This document shows positions 1-7,931 of a stretch of 64,000 bases of DNA, one piece after another. Location of the stretch: contig NZ_CP042435.1 of the NCBI RefSeq assembly GCF_007971225.1, positions 62,001-126,000 on the forward strand, written 5' to 3'. The DNA comes from Panacibacter ginsenosidivorans (GTDB taxonomy: Bacteria > Bacteroidota > Bacteroidia > Chitinophagales > Chitinophagaceae). A model generated the notes under the pieces. It made no database searches and was not told the DNA's origin. It saw nothing but the letters and a program-made list of their open reading frames with translations. Numbering within the stretch: the first letter of the stretch is position 1; every line of letters starts with the position of its first letter. Position numbers and translations under genes: made by a program.

Positions 1-228
1 GCATTCTGCAATTACTTTAAAAAAAGCACGAAGAAAACTTATATAGATTTTTTAAATGAAGTGCGCATTGGTTATGCCTGCAAGCAACTGATCGATACAC
101 AAAAAACAATCGAGGCCATTTGCTATGAAAGTGGTTTTAATACGCTTGCTAATTTCAATAAACAGTTTTTAAAAGTGAAGCAGGTTACACCTTCCAGGTA
201 TAGAAAAGATTTTATGCAAAGAATGTAA
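1..228 (+). CDS. AraC-family transcriptional regulator, C-terminal fragment (cut by window edge)
   Basis: The frame is open from base 1 to a TAA at 226-228 and gives the last 75 residues of a protein whose start lies outside the window. They form the C-terminal part of an AraC/XylS DNA-binding domain. The second helix-turn-helix is visible around TIEAICYESGFNTLANFNKQ, followed by the usual F-K-x-x-x-x-x-TPSRYRK ending that closes this domain. The effector-binding part is missing, so the signal cannot be named. The next gene on the same strand is a GH2 glycosidase 222 bases away, with an intergenic repeat element between them. A role in controlling sugar genes is possible but is inference only. 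Confidence 0.85.
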   Translation, partial: AFCNYFKKSTKKTYIDFLNEVRIGYACKQLIDTQKTIEAICYESGFNTLANFNKQFLKVKQVTPSRYRKDFMQRM

Positions 229-330
229 TAGTCGAAAGTCTGTAAAGACGGGAAGTCAGAAAGCAGAGAAGGATTTCGTTTACGATTAATATATATTCCG
301 GGCTTCCGGTCTTGCCGACTTCCGGGCTTG
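229..330. other. Non-coding stretch with short imperfect repeats
   Basis: After the AraC stop codon the sequence contains two near-identical 12-mers, CTTCCGGTCTTG and CTTCCGGGCTTG, at about 306-330. A GGGAAGTC at about 250-257 is partly complementary to the nearby GACTTCC. No ORF of note is present. The stretch runs directly into intergenic element copy 1 and may be an unrelated dispersed repeat or the remains of a hairpin. Confidence 0.35.
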
Positions 331-332
331 TA

Positions 333-394
333 GCACAAGAGTGCGACGCAACCTATGCTTAACAGAAATCCTGCTCCCCGGCTCACAAAAAATT
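333..394 (+). repeat. Intergenic head-tail element, copy 1 (GCG dialect)
   Basis: The head is at 333-352 and begins GCACAAG instead of GTACAAG. The tail reads ATGCTTAACAGAAAT and then CCCCGGCTCACAAAAAA, pointing at the GH2 start codon. It resembles the tail of copy 2 on the other side of that gene closely (shared ATGCTTAA, GAAAT and CCCGGCTC). Confidence 0.85.
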
Positions 395-450
395 TTGTAA
401 TTATCTTATAGCTTTAATCCCTATTTTCATGGCTCATTAGTATAAGAATT

Positions 451-2238
451 ATGAGAAAATCCAGCTTCCTTTGTTTTGTTTTTGCTACAATTTTCACTAA
501 CCTTTTTGCACAGGGTCAGATTAATATTATTCAGAATATCAAAGCCCGCAATATTCTTAACCTCGATGGTAAATGGCACTATATTGTTGATCCATATAAT
601 ACCGGAGATGGCAGCAGGTTTTTCTCCAACAAAATTCAGGGATCGCCTGATGAACTGGTGGAGTATGATTTTTCTTCTGCGCCTACCTTAAGTGTACCCG
701 GCGACTGGAACTCTCAGCAAAATGATTTATTATATTATGAGGGCGCTGTCTGGTATGAACGCGATTTTGTGGCACGCCCTAAACAAGGTAAACGATACTT
801 CTTAAACTTTGGCGCCGTAAATTATAAAGCCGATGTTTATTTGAACGGAAGATTGCTTGGCACACATGAAGGCGGCTTTACGCCTTTCCAGTTTGAAGTA
901 ACGGATAAGATCGAAGATGGAGATAATTTCATTGTTGTAAAAGCAGATAACACCAGGTATGCAGAGAATGTGCCTGCAGAAAATTTCGACTGGTGGAATT
1001 ATGGAGGCATTACAAGAGATGTAGTGCTTGCTGAAATGAATGAAACTTATATTAACGATTATAGTTTGCAATTAACCAACGACATGAAAAATGTTACCGG
1101 TTATGTGCAGTTAAACGGCATGCAAACATCCCAGCAGGTTACGGTGCAGATAATGGAAGCAAACCTGCAGATAAAAATTCCCACCAATTCAAGTGGCCGT
1201 GCAACATTTATTTTTCCTATAAAAAATATTGAATTCTGGTCGCCGGAAAATCCGCAACTCTATACTATAAAAATTCTTGCAACCAGCGATACAACAACAG
1301 ATCATATTGGCTTCAGAACCATTGAAACAAAAGGGAAAAATATTTTATTAAATGGCAAACCAATTTTCTTAAGAGGCGTTTGCCTGCATGAAGAAAACCC
1401 AATGATACCGGGCCGCCCACGCTCTAAGAGTGATCTTAAAATGCTGCTTTCCTGGGCAAAAGAACTCAACTGTAATTATGTAAGATTAACGCACTACCCA
1501 CATAACGAATACATGAGCCAGCTGGCTGATGAAATGGGTTTGCTGCTTTGGGAAGAAGTGCCTGTTTACTGGAGCATTGACTGGGAAAATAATGACACCT
1601 ATGAGTCTGCGAAACAACAATTGTCTGAATTAATTTACCGCGATAAGAATCGTGCAAGTGTTATCATTTGGTCAATAGGAAATGAAACGCCCAACACAGA
1701 TACAAGAAATAAATTCATGGGCGATCTTGCAGATCATGTGCGCCGCATGGATACCACCAGATTGGTTTCTGCTGCGCTGCTTGGCTATATCGACAGCACC
1801 AAGACTTTCCGCATGAATGATAGTCTTGGCAAGAAGCTTGACCTGCTTAGTTTCAATGAATATATTGGCTGGTATATAGAATCGCCTGCAGAAATTCCAC
1901 AATATAATTTTGCTATTGATGCAGACAAACCCGTTATCATCAGCGAGTTTGGTGCCGAAGCGCTGGGTGGTTTTTATGCAGATACTGCTACGCGTTTTTC
2001 TGAAGAGATGCAGGAATTATTTTATAAGAACCAGTTCAAACTTATATCAGACATTCCAGCTTTGCGTGGCACTTCTCCCTGGGTGCTCGTAGATTTCAGA
2101 TCTCCCAAACGTCTTAATCCAATTTACCAGGAAGGCTGGAACCGCAAAGGTCTTTACACAGAAACAGGCAAAAAGAAGAAAGCATTTTTTGTAGTAAAGG
2201 GTTGGAATGATGCTATGCAGAAAAAGTATGGGAAATAA
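451..2238 (+). CDS. Exported glycoside hydrolase family 2, beta-glucuronidase-like
   Basis: This 595-residue protein begins with a Sec signal peptide (about 1-21, ending LFAQG). It then has the GH2 order: sugar-binding jelly-roll domain (about 35-185), immunoglobulin-like domain (about 190-290) and TIM barrel (about 295-590). The acid/base glutamate is E412 in SIGNETPN and the nucleophile E499 in IISEFGAEA. Near the C-terminus the sequence GWNRKGLYT (residues 563-571) places N and K as in the N-x-K motif that binds the carboxylate of glucuronides in E. coli UidA, and FNEYIGWY matches the enzyme's N-x-Y-x-GWY segment. Length is close to UidA. It probably removes terminal glucuronic or galacturonic acid in the periplasm, feeding the uxaC pathway 4 kb away. 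The exact sugar is inferred, and beta-galactosidase activity remains possible. Confidence 0.85.
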   Translation: MRKSSFLCFVFATIFTNLFAQGQINIIQNIKARNILNLDGKWHYIVDPYNTGDGSRFFSNKIQGSPDELVEYDFSSAPTLSVPGDWNSQQNDLLYYEGAVWYERDFVARPKQGKRYFLNFGAVNYKADVYLNGRLLGTHEGGFTPFQFEVTDKIEDGDNFIVVKADNTRYAENVPAENFDWWNYGGITRDVVLAEMNETYINDYSLQLTNDMKNVTGYVQLNGMQTSQQVTVQIMEANLQIKIPTNSSGRATFIFPIKNIEFWSPENPQLYTIKILATSDTTTDHIGFRTIETKGKNILLNGKPIFLRGVCLHEENPMIPGRPRSKSDLKMLLSWAKELNCNYVRLTHYPHNEYMSQLADEMGLLLWEEVPVYWSIDWENNDTYESAKQQLSELIYRDKNRASVIIWSIGNETPNTDTRNKFMGDLADHVRRMDTTRLVSAALLGYIDSTKTFRMNDSLGKKLDLLSFNEYIGWYIESPAEIPQYNFAIDADKPVIISEFGAEALGGFYADTATRFSEEMQELFYKNQFKLISDIPALRGTSPWVLVDFRSPKRLNPIYQEGWNRKGLYTETGKKKKAFFVVKGWNDAMQKKYGK

Positions 2239-2240
2239 TT

Positions 2241-2295
2241 TTTGGAGCCGGGCTTTTGTATTTCAATTAAGCATTGTTGCGTCGCACTCTTGTAC
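2241..2295 (-). repeat. Intergenic head-tail element, copy 2 (GCG dialect)
   Basis: The head lies at 2276-2295 on the minus strand. The tail starts three bases after the GH2 stop codon and faces it. Its tail is the closest relative of copy 1, which flanks the same gene in the opposite orientation. Confidence 0.9.
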
Positions 2296-2380
2296 GATTT
2301 GATTGTTTATGGAGCTTTTTAATCGATCTTTCGATATTATTTTAGACCAGCTTACTAGAACTTAATCTTAAAAAGCTTCT

Positions 2381-2908
2381 GTGCAAAAGAAATTATCAAT
2401 TGCTTTTTTTATTAGTAGCGTTCTATTAATTGCTTATGCTTATATAGCAAGAGCAGTGAATTTATTTTTCTTTTGGGAGAGTGATAGTATTGGTATATGC
2501 ATATTATTTATTGTGGCGCTTTCTTACCTTTTCAGGTCAATTAAAAAAAGAAAAATAGAAAATAAAAATTCAATTGTATCAATATACTTATCTATTCTCA
2601 CTCTATTTGTTTTTCTGTTGTATGTTATATTGTTATTTACTCTCGGAGGTAGTAATGCTGCTAAAGCGTGTAAGGATTATTGTATAGAAGATAAAAGGTT
2701 GAATTCTGAAATAGGAAGTATTATAGGATTTGGATTTAATGTTACAGGAAGCCGGAGTGCAAATCATATAAATGAAAGCAAAGAAAGCGGAAAGGGTTCA
2801 TTGACATTAATTGTAAAGGGTGAGAAGAAGTTTAAGGATATTTCTTTTAAAGTCAGTAAAGAGCCATTTGAAGAATGGCAGATTATCTATGCAGATTCAT
2901 TAGGATAA
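2381..2908 (+). CDS. Small membrane protein with a possible Coa1-like C-terminal domain
   Basis: The frame starts at a GTG and encodes 175 residues. Two or three hydrophobic segments lie at about 6-27, 31-50 and 66-89, separated by a basic stretch (RSIKKRKIENKNS). After them comes a soluble domain of about 85 residues. The pattern in that domain, a GSIIGFGF stretch, then ESGKGSLTLIVKGEKKFKD and a final W-Q-I-I-Y, resembles the cytochrome oxidase assembly protein Coa1 family (Gly-rich strand, then KG-x-G-x-L-x-V and a closing Trp strand). That resemblance is weak and no cytochrome genes are nearby. The codon use and hydrophobic pattern support a real gene. Function is unknown. Confidence 0.6.
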   Translation: MQKKLSIAFFISSVLLIAYAYIARAVNLFFFWESDSIGICILFIVALSYLFRSIKKRKIENKNSIVSIYLSILTLFVFLLYVILLFTLGGSNAAKACKDYCIEDKRLNSEIGSIIGFGFNVTGSRSANHINESKESGKGSLTLIVKGEKKFKDISFKVSKEPFEEWQIIYADSLG

Positions 2909-2977
2909 ATTCTTTTCGCCTTAGTACATGTCACAAGCACCCACGCATTGTTCATAACCACAGCTCAATAGAGTTTT

Positions 2978-3040
2978 GAACGTACAAGTGAGTGACACAA
3001 CGAAAGCTTAATAGCATTTCAAATGCCGGTCACATAAAAA
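2978..3040 (+). repeat. Intergenic head-tail element, copy 3 (GTG dialect)
   Basis: The head is at 2982-3001 and is preceded by GAAC. The tail reads GAAAGCTTAATAGC, a spacer, then TGCCGGTCACATAAAAA. It faces the Tat-exported isomerase gene that starts 87 bases further on. Confidence 0.92.
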
Positions 3041-3126
3041 ATATTTGCCAACACAGAAATACAATGCAGAATCACTACATTTAGCCAACGGTTGCATTAT
3101 CTAATCTCTATCACAAAATATTAATT

Positions 3127-4044
3127 ATGAGCACATCAAGAAGAACGTTTTTAAAGAAGGGCACATTGGCAGTTGCAGGTGCCACCTTATTTTCCAATGA
3201 AATTTTTGCCGCAGCAAAACCCTCTACCATATTGGGTATTCAGTTATATTCTGTACGCGATGATATGAAAAAAGATCCTTTGGGCACATTGAAGCAAATA
3301 AGTGCCATTGGTTATAAATATGTGGAGCATGCGGGCTATGGCGACAGAAAATTTTATGGAAAATATTCTGCAACAGAATTCAAAAAAATACTGGATGATC
3401 TTGGCCTGAAAATGAAAAGCGGTCATACTTCCATGGGCCGTGCCGATTGGGATGAAACAAAAAATGATTTTACTGATAAATGGAAAAACACGGTTGAAGA
3501 TGCAGCAACAGCAGGCCAGGCATATGTGATTAGTCCATGGCTTGATGAAAGCTATCGTAAAAACATAGATGACCTGAAACGCTTTCTGCAGGTGTTTAAT
3601 AAAAGCGGCGAGCTGTGCAAAAAATCAGGAATGAAATTCGGTTATCATAACCACGATTTTGAATTCAGCCAGCAATTCGATGGTAAAAAAGTGTTTGATA
3701 TTATTTTAGAAAATACTGATCCTTCACTCGTGGCACAGCAATTAGATATTGGTAACATGTACCATGCAGGCGGTATTGCACTTGATATTATGAAAAAATA
3801 CCCCGGCCGTTTTGAACTGATGCATGTAAAGGATGAAATAAAAACAGACAAAGCAGGTGAGATGGGCGGCGGCTACGAAAGCACTATTCTTGGCAAAGGG
3901 ATTATTCCGGTAAAAGAAATAGTTGACCTTGGCAAAAAATCCGGTACAGTACATTTTATCATTGAGCAGGAATCTTACCAGGGTATGGCGCCGGTTGATA
4001 CCGTGAAAGAAGACTATGAAATAATGCGTAAGTGGGGATATTAA
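3127..4044 (+). CDS. Tat-exported sugar phosphate isomerase/epimerase-like protein
   Basis: The 305-residue product begins SRRTFLKKGTLAVAGATLF, a twin-arginine signal, so the folded enzyme should be exported. The rest is a xylose-isomerase-like TIM barrel: LGIQLYSVRDDM at the first strand, then GYHNHDFEF, QQLDIGNMYHAGG, MHVKDEI and IIEQESYQG, which supply the His, Asp and Glu ligands of the usual divalent metal site. This family epimerises or isomerises free sugars and cyclitols or acts on 3-keto-sugars; the substrate cannot be read from sequence. It sits between the GH2 enzyme and the uronate genes but has its own flanking repeat elements. It converges on the protease gene across a strong two-way terminator. 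Confidence 0.85.
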   Translation: MSTSRRTFLKKGTLAVAGATLFSNEIFAAAKPSTILGIQLYSVRDDMKKDPLGTLKQISAIGYKYVEHAGYGDRKFYGKYSATEFKKILDDLGLKMKSGHTSMGRADWDETKNDFTDKWKNTVEDAATAGQAYVISPWLDESYRKNIDDLKRFLQVFNKSGELCKKSGMKFGYHNHDFEFSQQFDGKKVFDIILENTDPSLVAQQLDIGNMYHAGGIALDIMKKYPGRFELMHVKDEIKTDKAGEMGGGYESTILGKGIIPVKEIVDLGKKSGTVHFIIEQESYQGMAPVDTVKEDYEIMRKWGY

Positions 4045-4138
4045 AAGTGAAAGGTGAGAGGTGAAATGTGAAAATTAAGCGGCGTTGTTTTGAAATACTT
4101 TTCAACATTAAGTTCATACTGATATCTGGAATAAAAAT

Positions 4139-4171
4139 AAAGGGGGCGGTTGCAAAGCAACCGCCCCCTTT
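4139..4171. terminator. Two-way intrinsic terminator between convergent genes
   Basis: A perfect 15-bp inverted repeat AAAGGGGGCGGTTGC / GCAACCGCCCCCTTT closes over a 3-base loop (AAA). T-rich stretches follow on both strands. It lies between the stop codons of the isomerase-like gene (plus) and the protease gene (minus) and can serve both. Confidence 0.92.
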
Positions 4172-4197
4172 ATTTTAAAATATTTTAAGAAGAAAAT

Positions 4198-5790
4198 TTA
4201 CTGCATAGCTTCTACCGCTTTTTTTATCATTGGATCTGTTTCATTGCTCACTTCATAAAAACCTTCACTGCGCCATATTTGTCTTGCAAGCTGCGCCGGA
4301 AATTTTTGCAGCAGATCATTCTTTGCTTTTGCAGAAACTGTGGTAAGATCAATACTGTCGCGTTTTGCAAAGCTTATCAACTCTTGCCATTCTTTATCAC
4401 CTGCATGAAATGTTTTATATAAATCTGTTGGCGTTTTTAAAGTCTGCAGGTATGTTTTATTCTGCATATAATAAGTATACACAAAATTGTTGAATGTGCC
4501 TTTTATGTACAGTTGCAATATTGCATCTGGTTGTGAGGTAGTATCAAAGGGAACAAAGATATCAGGTGTTATACCGCCGCCGCCATATACAATATGGCCG
4601 CCTTTTGTTTTGAATGGTGGTCCAACCGGTGCAGATGTATCGCCATGCACTACTTCGCCATCATGAAAACGATGAATCAGTTCGTCTTCATAAGCCTCGC
4701 GGTTATTACTGGTATAAGGCTTTTGAATATTGCGGCCAAGCGGTGTATAATATCTCGCTACTGTTAAACGTAATGCACCGCCATCACTCAGGTTAAACTG
4801 TTGCTGTACCAAACCCTTGCCAAACGTTCTGCGGCCAATAATAGTGGCACGGTCCCAATCCTGCAATGCACCGGAAAGTATTTCACTGGCACTCGCAGAA
4901 GTTTCATCTACGAGTACCGTTAATTTTCCTTTTTCAAACACACCATCTTTTTTGCAATAATATTCTGCAGGTGGCACATGGCCTCCTTTTGTATAAACGA
5001 TCATTTTGTCTTCATCAAGAAATTCATCTGCAATATCTACCGCTTCCTGCAAAATACCGCCGCCGTTGCCACGCAGGTCAAGTATCAATTCCTGCAGGTT
5101 TTGTTTTTGTAGCTTTTCCATTGCCTGCATAAATTCAGGATAAGTGGTCTCAGAAAATTTATTGATGTGTATAAAACCTTTGCCGGGCGCCATCATGTAA
5201 GCTACATCAACAGATGGAAGTGGAATAGTACCACGTTCAATAGTTAATGTAGTCGGGTTATTATCGCGTAGTACAGTCAACTTAACTTTTGATCCCCCTT
5301 CGCCGCGCAATAATTTTTTTATATCGGCAGGTTTGATTTTTACAGATGCCACCTGCACGGTATCATTTACTTTTATGATCTTGTCACCCACCTGTACACC
5401 TGCTTTAAATGATGGCCCATCAGCTATCACATTTACAATATTTACAGTATCGTTGAAGATCTGGAACTCAACACCAATGCCCTGAAAATTGCCCTGCAGG
5501 TCTTCATTCACATCCTGTAATTCTCTGGCTGGTATATATATGGAGTGGGGGTCAAGATGTGCCAGCATTTCATTGATGGCGCTTTCTTTAAGGCTGTCTA
5601 CTGCAACCGTATCAACATACTTATCCTGTATAAGCCCGATGATCTCCTGCACAGAACTGCTTCTTGTATTATTCAAAAAACCGGCTATGCCTCCTGTGTC
5701 TTCCCGTAGTTTGTAACCTATCCACATGCCAATCGTCATCACAACTGCAAAAAGCAATGGCAGCCAAACCTGCAATTTTTTATTAACCAT
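4198..5790 (-). CDS. Carboxyl-terminal processing protease, S41 family (CtpA/Prc type)
   Basis: I start the protein at ATG 5790 (MVNKKLQVW), giving 530 residues, because the basic N-terminus and membrane anchor (about 6-25) follow directly. An upstream start at 5823 would only add eleven residues. The order is anchor, N-terminal helical segment (ending LDPHSIYIPA), PDZ domain (about 85-175, GIGVEFQ to KLTVLRD) and S41 catalytic domain. The catalytic serine is S300 in SASASE, with K325 in FGKGLVQ and Q329 completing the site. Such enzymes trim or degrade periplasmic proteins from a C-terminal tail. The C-terminal 150 residues form the usual Bacteroidota extension. The next upstream feature is element copy 4. 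Confidence 0.93.
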   Translation of the reverse strand: MVNKKLQVWLPLLFAVVMTIGMWIGYKLREDTGGIAGFLNNTRSSSVQEIIGLIQDKYVDTVAVDSLKESAINEMLAHLDPHSIYIPARELQDVNEDLQGNFQGIGVEFQIFNDTVNIVNVIADGPSFKAGVQVGDKIIKVNDTVQVASVKIKPADIKKLLRGEGGSKVKLTVLRDNNPTTLTIERGTIPLPSVDVAYMMAPGKGFIHINKFSETTYPEFMQAMEKLQKQNLQELILDLRGNGGGILQEAVDIADEFLDEDKMIVYTKGGHVPPAEYYCKKDGVFEKGKLTVLVDETSASASEILSGALQDWDRATIIGRRTFGKGLVQQQFNLSDGGALRLTVARYYTPLGRNIQKPYTSNNREAYEDELIHRFHDGEVVHGDTSAPVGPPFKTKGGHIVYGGGGITPDIFVPFDTTSQPDAILQLYIKGTFNNFVYTYYMQNKTYLQTLKTPTDLYKTFHAGDKEWQELISFAKRDSIDLTTVSAKAKNDLLQKFPAQLARQIWRSEGFYEVSNETDPMIKKAVEAMQ

Positions 5791-5887
5791 AATTATATAC
5801 TGACTTGATATATCAGAAAACACGAATATCAGTAATAATGTTTAACCGTTAATAATAATGTTAGTGAAGAAAAGAATTAGCAGTTAT

Positions 5888-5944
5888 TGGTGGCAAGCTT
5901 TTCAGCTTTGGGCATCGCTGGTTGTGTCACTCACTTGTACTTTC
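5888..5944 (-). repeat. Intergenic head-tail element, copy 4 (GTG dialect)
   Basis: The head is at 5921-5940 on the minus strand. The first part of the tail is CAGCGATGCCCAAAGC. The terminal CCGG module is poorly preserved (TTGCCACCAA). The tail faces the protease start codon. Confidence 0.85.
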
Positions 5945-6037
5945 TGAACTTTTGTGAGCATAAAATCAGGATATATAGACTGTTTAGGTTTTTATAAAGT
6001 AATACCTGCTTTTTTTTAATTTTAGACAATTAGCACT

Positions 6038-6045
6038 TATATTTG
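6038..6045 (+). promoter_or_regulatory. Bacteroidota-type -7 promoter element of tRNA-Arg
   Basis: TATATTTG fits the TAnnTTTG consensus of the Bacteroidota housekeeping sigma factor and ends 18 bases before the first base of the tRNA. A T-rich stretch lies about 20 bases upstream, where the -33 box is expected, but no exact TTTG is seen there. Confidence 0.75.
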
Positions 6046-6063
6046 CAGCCCCAAAAGGGAAAT

Positions 6064-6137
6064 GGCTGCGTAGCTCAATTGAATAGAGCATCTGACTACG
6101 GATCAGAAGGTTTCAGGTTTGAATCCTGACGCGGTCA
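6064..6137 (+). tRNA. tRNA-Arg, anticodon ACG
   Basis: The 74-base cloverleaf folds fully. The acceptor GGCTGCG pairs with CGCGGTC with two G-T wobbles, the D stem is GCTC/GAGC, the anticodon stem TCTGA/TCAGA encloses the loop CTACGGA, and the T stem is TCAGG/CCTGA. The anticodon is ACG, read as arginine after A34 is deaminated to inosine. The CCA end is not encoded. It has its own promoter (TATATTTG at 6038) and terminator and appears to be a single-gene unit. Confidence 0.95.
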
Positions 6138-6163
6138 CTCAGAACGTATTGAATTTCTATAAG

Positions 6164-6197
6164 AGCCGGCAAATATTTGATTTTGCCGGCTTTTTTG
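6164..6197 (+). terminator. Intrinsic terminator of tRNA-Arg
   Basis: AGCCGGCAAA and TTTGCCGGCT form a 10-bp stem around an 8-base loop, followed by a run of T residues. It starts 26 bases after the tRNA. Confidence 0.93.
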
Positions 6198-6349
6198 TTT
6201 GTATTATCCCTTGCTTAGTCTTACACTAACCTCCAACAATTTAAAGATATACTGCAGATATTGTTTTTGATATACCTAATATTAGTAGCTTAGAAAATTA
6301 AGTTGCTAAAAAGTTCTGTAAAAACGATTGGTAGAAAAAAGTAATTACA

Positions 6350-7765
6350 ATGAAAGAATTCCTTGATGAAAATTTTTTACTGGAAACAAAAACAGCGCAG
6401 CAGCTCTATCATGAATATGCTGCACCAATGCCCATAATAGATTATCATTGTCATTTACCTCCTGATCACGTTGCAACCGATTTTAATTTCAATAATCTTA
6501 CGCAGGCATGGTTATATGGAGATCATTACAAATGGCGAGCCATGCGTACCAATGGCGTACAGGAGAAATTTATCACAGGTGAGGCAGATGATAAACAAAA
6601 ATTTGAACACTGGGCAGCTACCGTTCCTTATACATTGCGCAATCCCTTATACCACTGGACACATCTTGAATTGCAGCGTTATTTTAATGTACAAGACATA
6701 CTAAATGCTAACTCAGCAGATAAGATATACAATGCGTGTACAGAGCAATTAATAACTAAAGAATATTCTGTTCGCAACCTGTTACGTAAAATGGATGTAC
6801 GCATTGTATGTACTACAGACGATCCTGTAGATTCGCTGGAGCATCACCGTAAAATAAAAGAGGATGGTTTTGAAATACCCGTATTGCCTGCATTCCGGCC
6901 AGATAAAGCAATGGATATATCCGTCGCAACAACATTCAATGCGTACTTGGAAAAATTGGAAAGCGTTAGCAATATTTCTATTACATCTTTTGATGATTAT
7001 TTAAACGCATTAAAAAATCGTCATAATTTTTTTGAAGCAATGGGTTGCTGCTTAAGTGATCATGGACTGGAAGAAATATACAGTGCAGATTTTACGGATA
7101 GTGAGATCAATACGATCTTTAATAAAATACGTTCAGGCAATGATTTGAATAATGATGAACAATATAAATTCAAAAGTGCCATGCTGGTACATTTTGCAGA
7201 ATGGGATTGGGAAAAAGGTTGGGTACAGCAATTCCATCTTGGTGCATTGCGCAACAATAATTCACGAATGCTGCAGTTATTAGGGCCTGATACAGGCTGG
7301 GATTCTATCGGGGATTTTTCACAGGCCAGTGCATTATCAAAATTTTTAAACAAGCTTGATAAAGAAGATAAACTTGCAAAGACCATCATCTATAATCTTA
7401 ATCCTGCAGACAACGAATTAATGGCCACCATGACCGGCAATTTCAACGATGGTTCTGTTGCGGGCAAAGTGCAATGGGGTTCTGCATGGTGGTTCCTTGA
7501 TCAGAAAGATGGCATGATAAAACAGCTGAATACCTTATCCAACATGGGTTTGCTTAGCAGGTTTGTTGGCATGCTTACAGATTCAAGAAGCTTTTTATCT
7601 TATCCAAGACATGAATATTTTCGCCGTATTCTATGTAATCTTTTTGGGAATGAAATAGAAAACGGTGAATTGCCTAATGATATAAAATGGACAGGAAAAA
7701 TAATACAGGATATCTGTTATAATAATGCAGCAAACTATTTTACCTGGAATCTGCAAACGAAATAA
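6350..7765 (+). CDS. uxaC: Uronate isomerase (glucuronate/galacturonate isomerase)
   Basis: The 471-residue protein has the length and segments of UxaC, an amidohydrolase-superfamily enzyme that turns D-glucuronate into D-fructuronate and D-galacturonate into D-tagaturonate in the cytoplasm. The metal-binding strand IIDYHCHLPP is at about 29-38. YGDHYKWRAMR, LPAFRPDK, DTGWDSIGDF, GSAWWFLDQKDGM and TDSRSFLSYPRHEYFRR are all typical. There is no signal peptide. It is followed 166 bases later by an ExuT-like transporter on the same strand, with element copy 5 in the gap. Entry of the sugar acid and the first catabolic step are thus encoded side by side. The later steps (uxaB/uxuB, uxaA/uxuA, kdgK) are not in this window. 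Confidence 0.95.
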   Translation: MKEFLDENFLLETKTAQQLYHEYAAPMPIIDYHCHLPPDHVATDFNFNNLTQAWLYGDHYKWRAMRTNGVQEKFITGEADDKQKFEHWAATVPYTLRNPLYHWTHLELQRYFNVQDILNANSADKIYNACTEQLITKEYSVRNLLRKMDVRIVCTTDDPVDSLEHHRKIKEDGFEIPVLPAFRPDKAMDISVATTFNAYLEKLESVSNISITSFDDYLNALKNRHNFFEAMGCCLSDHGLEEIYSADFTDSEINTIFNKIRSGNDLNNDEQYKFKSAMLVHFAEWDWEKGWVQQFHLGALRNNNSRMLQLLGPDTGWDSIGDFSQASALSKFLNKLDKEDKLAKTIIYNLNPADNELMATMTGNFNDGSVAGKVQWGSAWWFLDQKDGMIKQLNTLSNMGLLSRFVGMLTDSRSFLSYPRHEYFRRILCNLFGNEIENGELPNDIKWTGKIIQDICYNNAANYFTWNLQTK

Positions 7766-7839
7766 AGAGAAAAGAATATTCGAATAAAATAAATGTTGTG
7801 GTTAAAAACTATCTTCATCATTGTTGATTTATATTCGAA

Positions 7840-7898
7840 ACGTACAAGTGAGTGACACAAGCGGCGATGCCATAACATACAAATGCCGGTAACATAAA
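7840..7898 (+). repeat. Intergenic head-tail element, copy 5 (GTG dialect)
   Basis: The head is at 7842-7861 and ends in G instead of C. The tail is CGGCGATGCCATAACATAC followed by TGCCGGTAACATAAA. It faces the start of the transporter gene. It shares the GGCGATGCCAT segment with copy 6, which flanks the same gene on the other side. Confidence 0.92.
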
Positions 7899-7931
7899 TC
7901 AGCATCTTTAGTTAAATAAATTTTTGACGAT

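Noticed and set aside
6064-6200. tRNA-Arg as an integration site for a genomic island
   Set aside because: No integrase, no direct repeat of the tRNA end and no change in gene type follow it; the downstream genes are ordinary sugar-acid genes.
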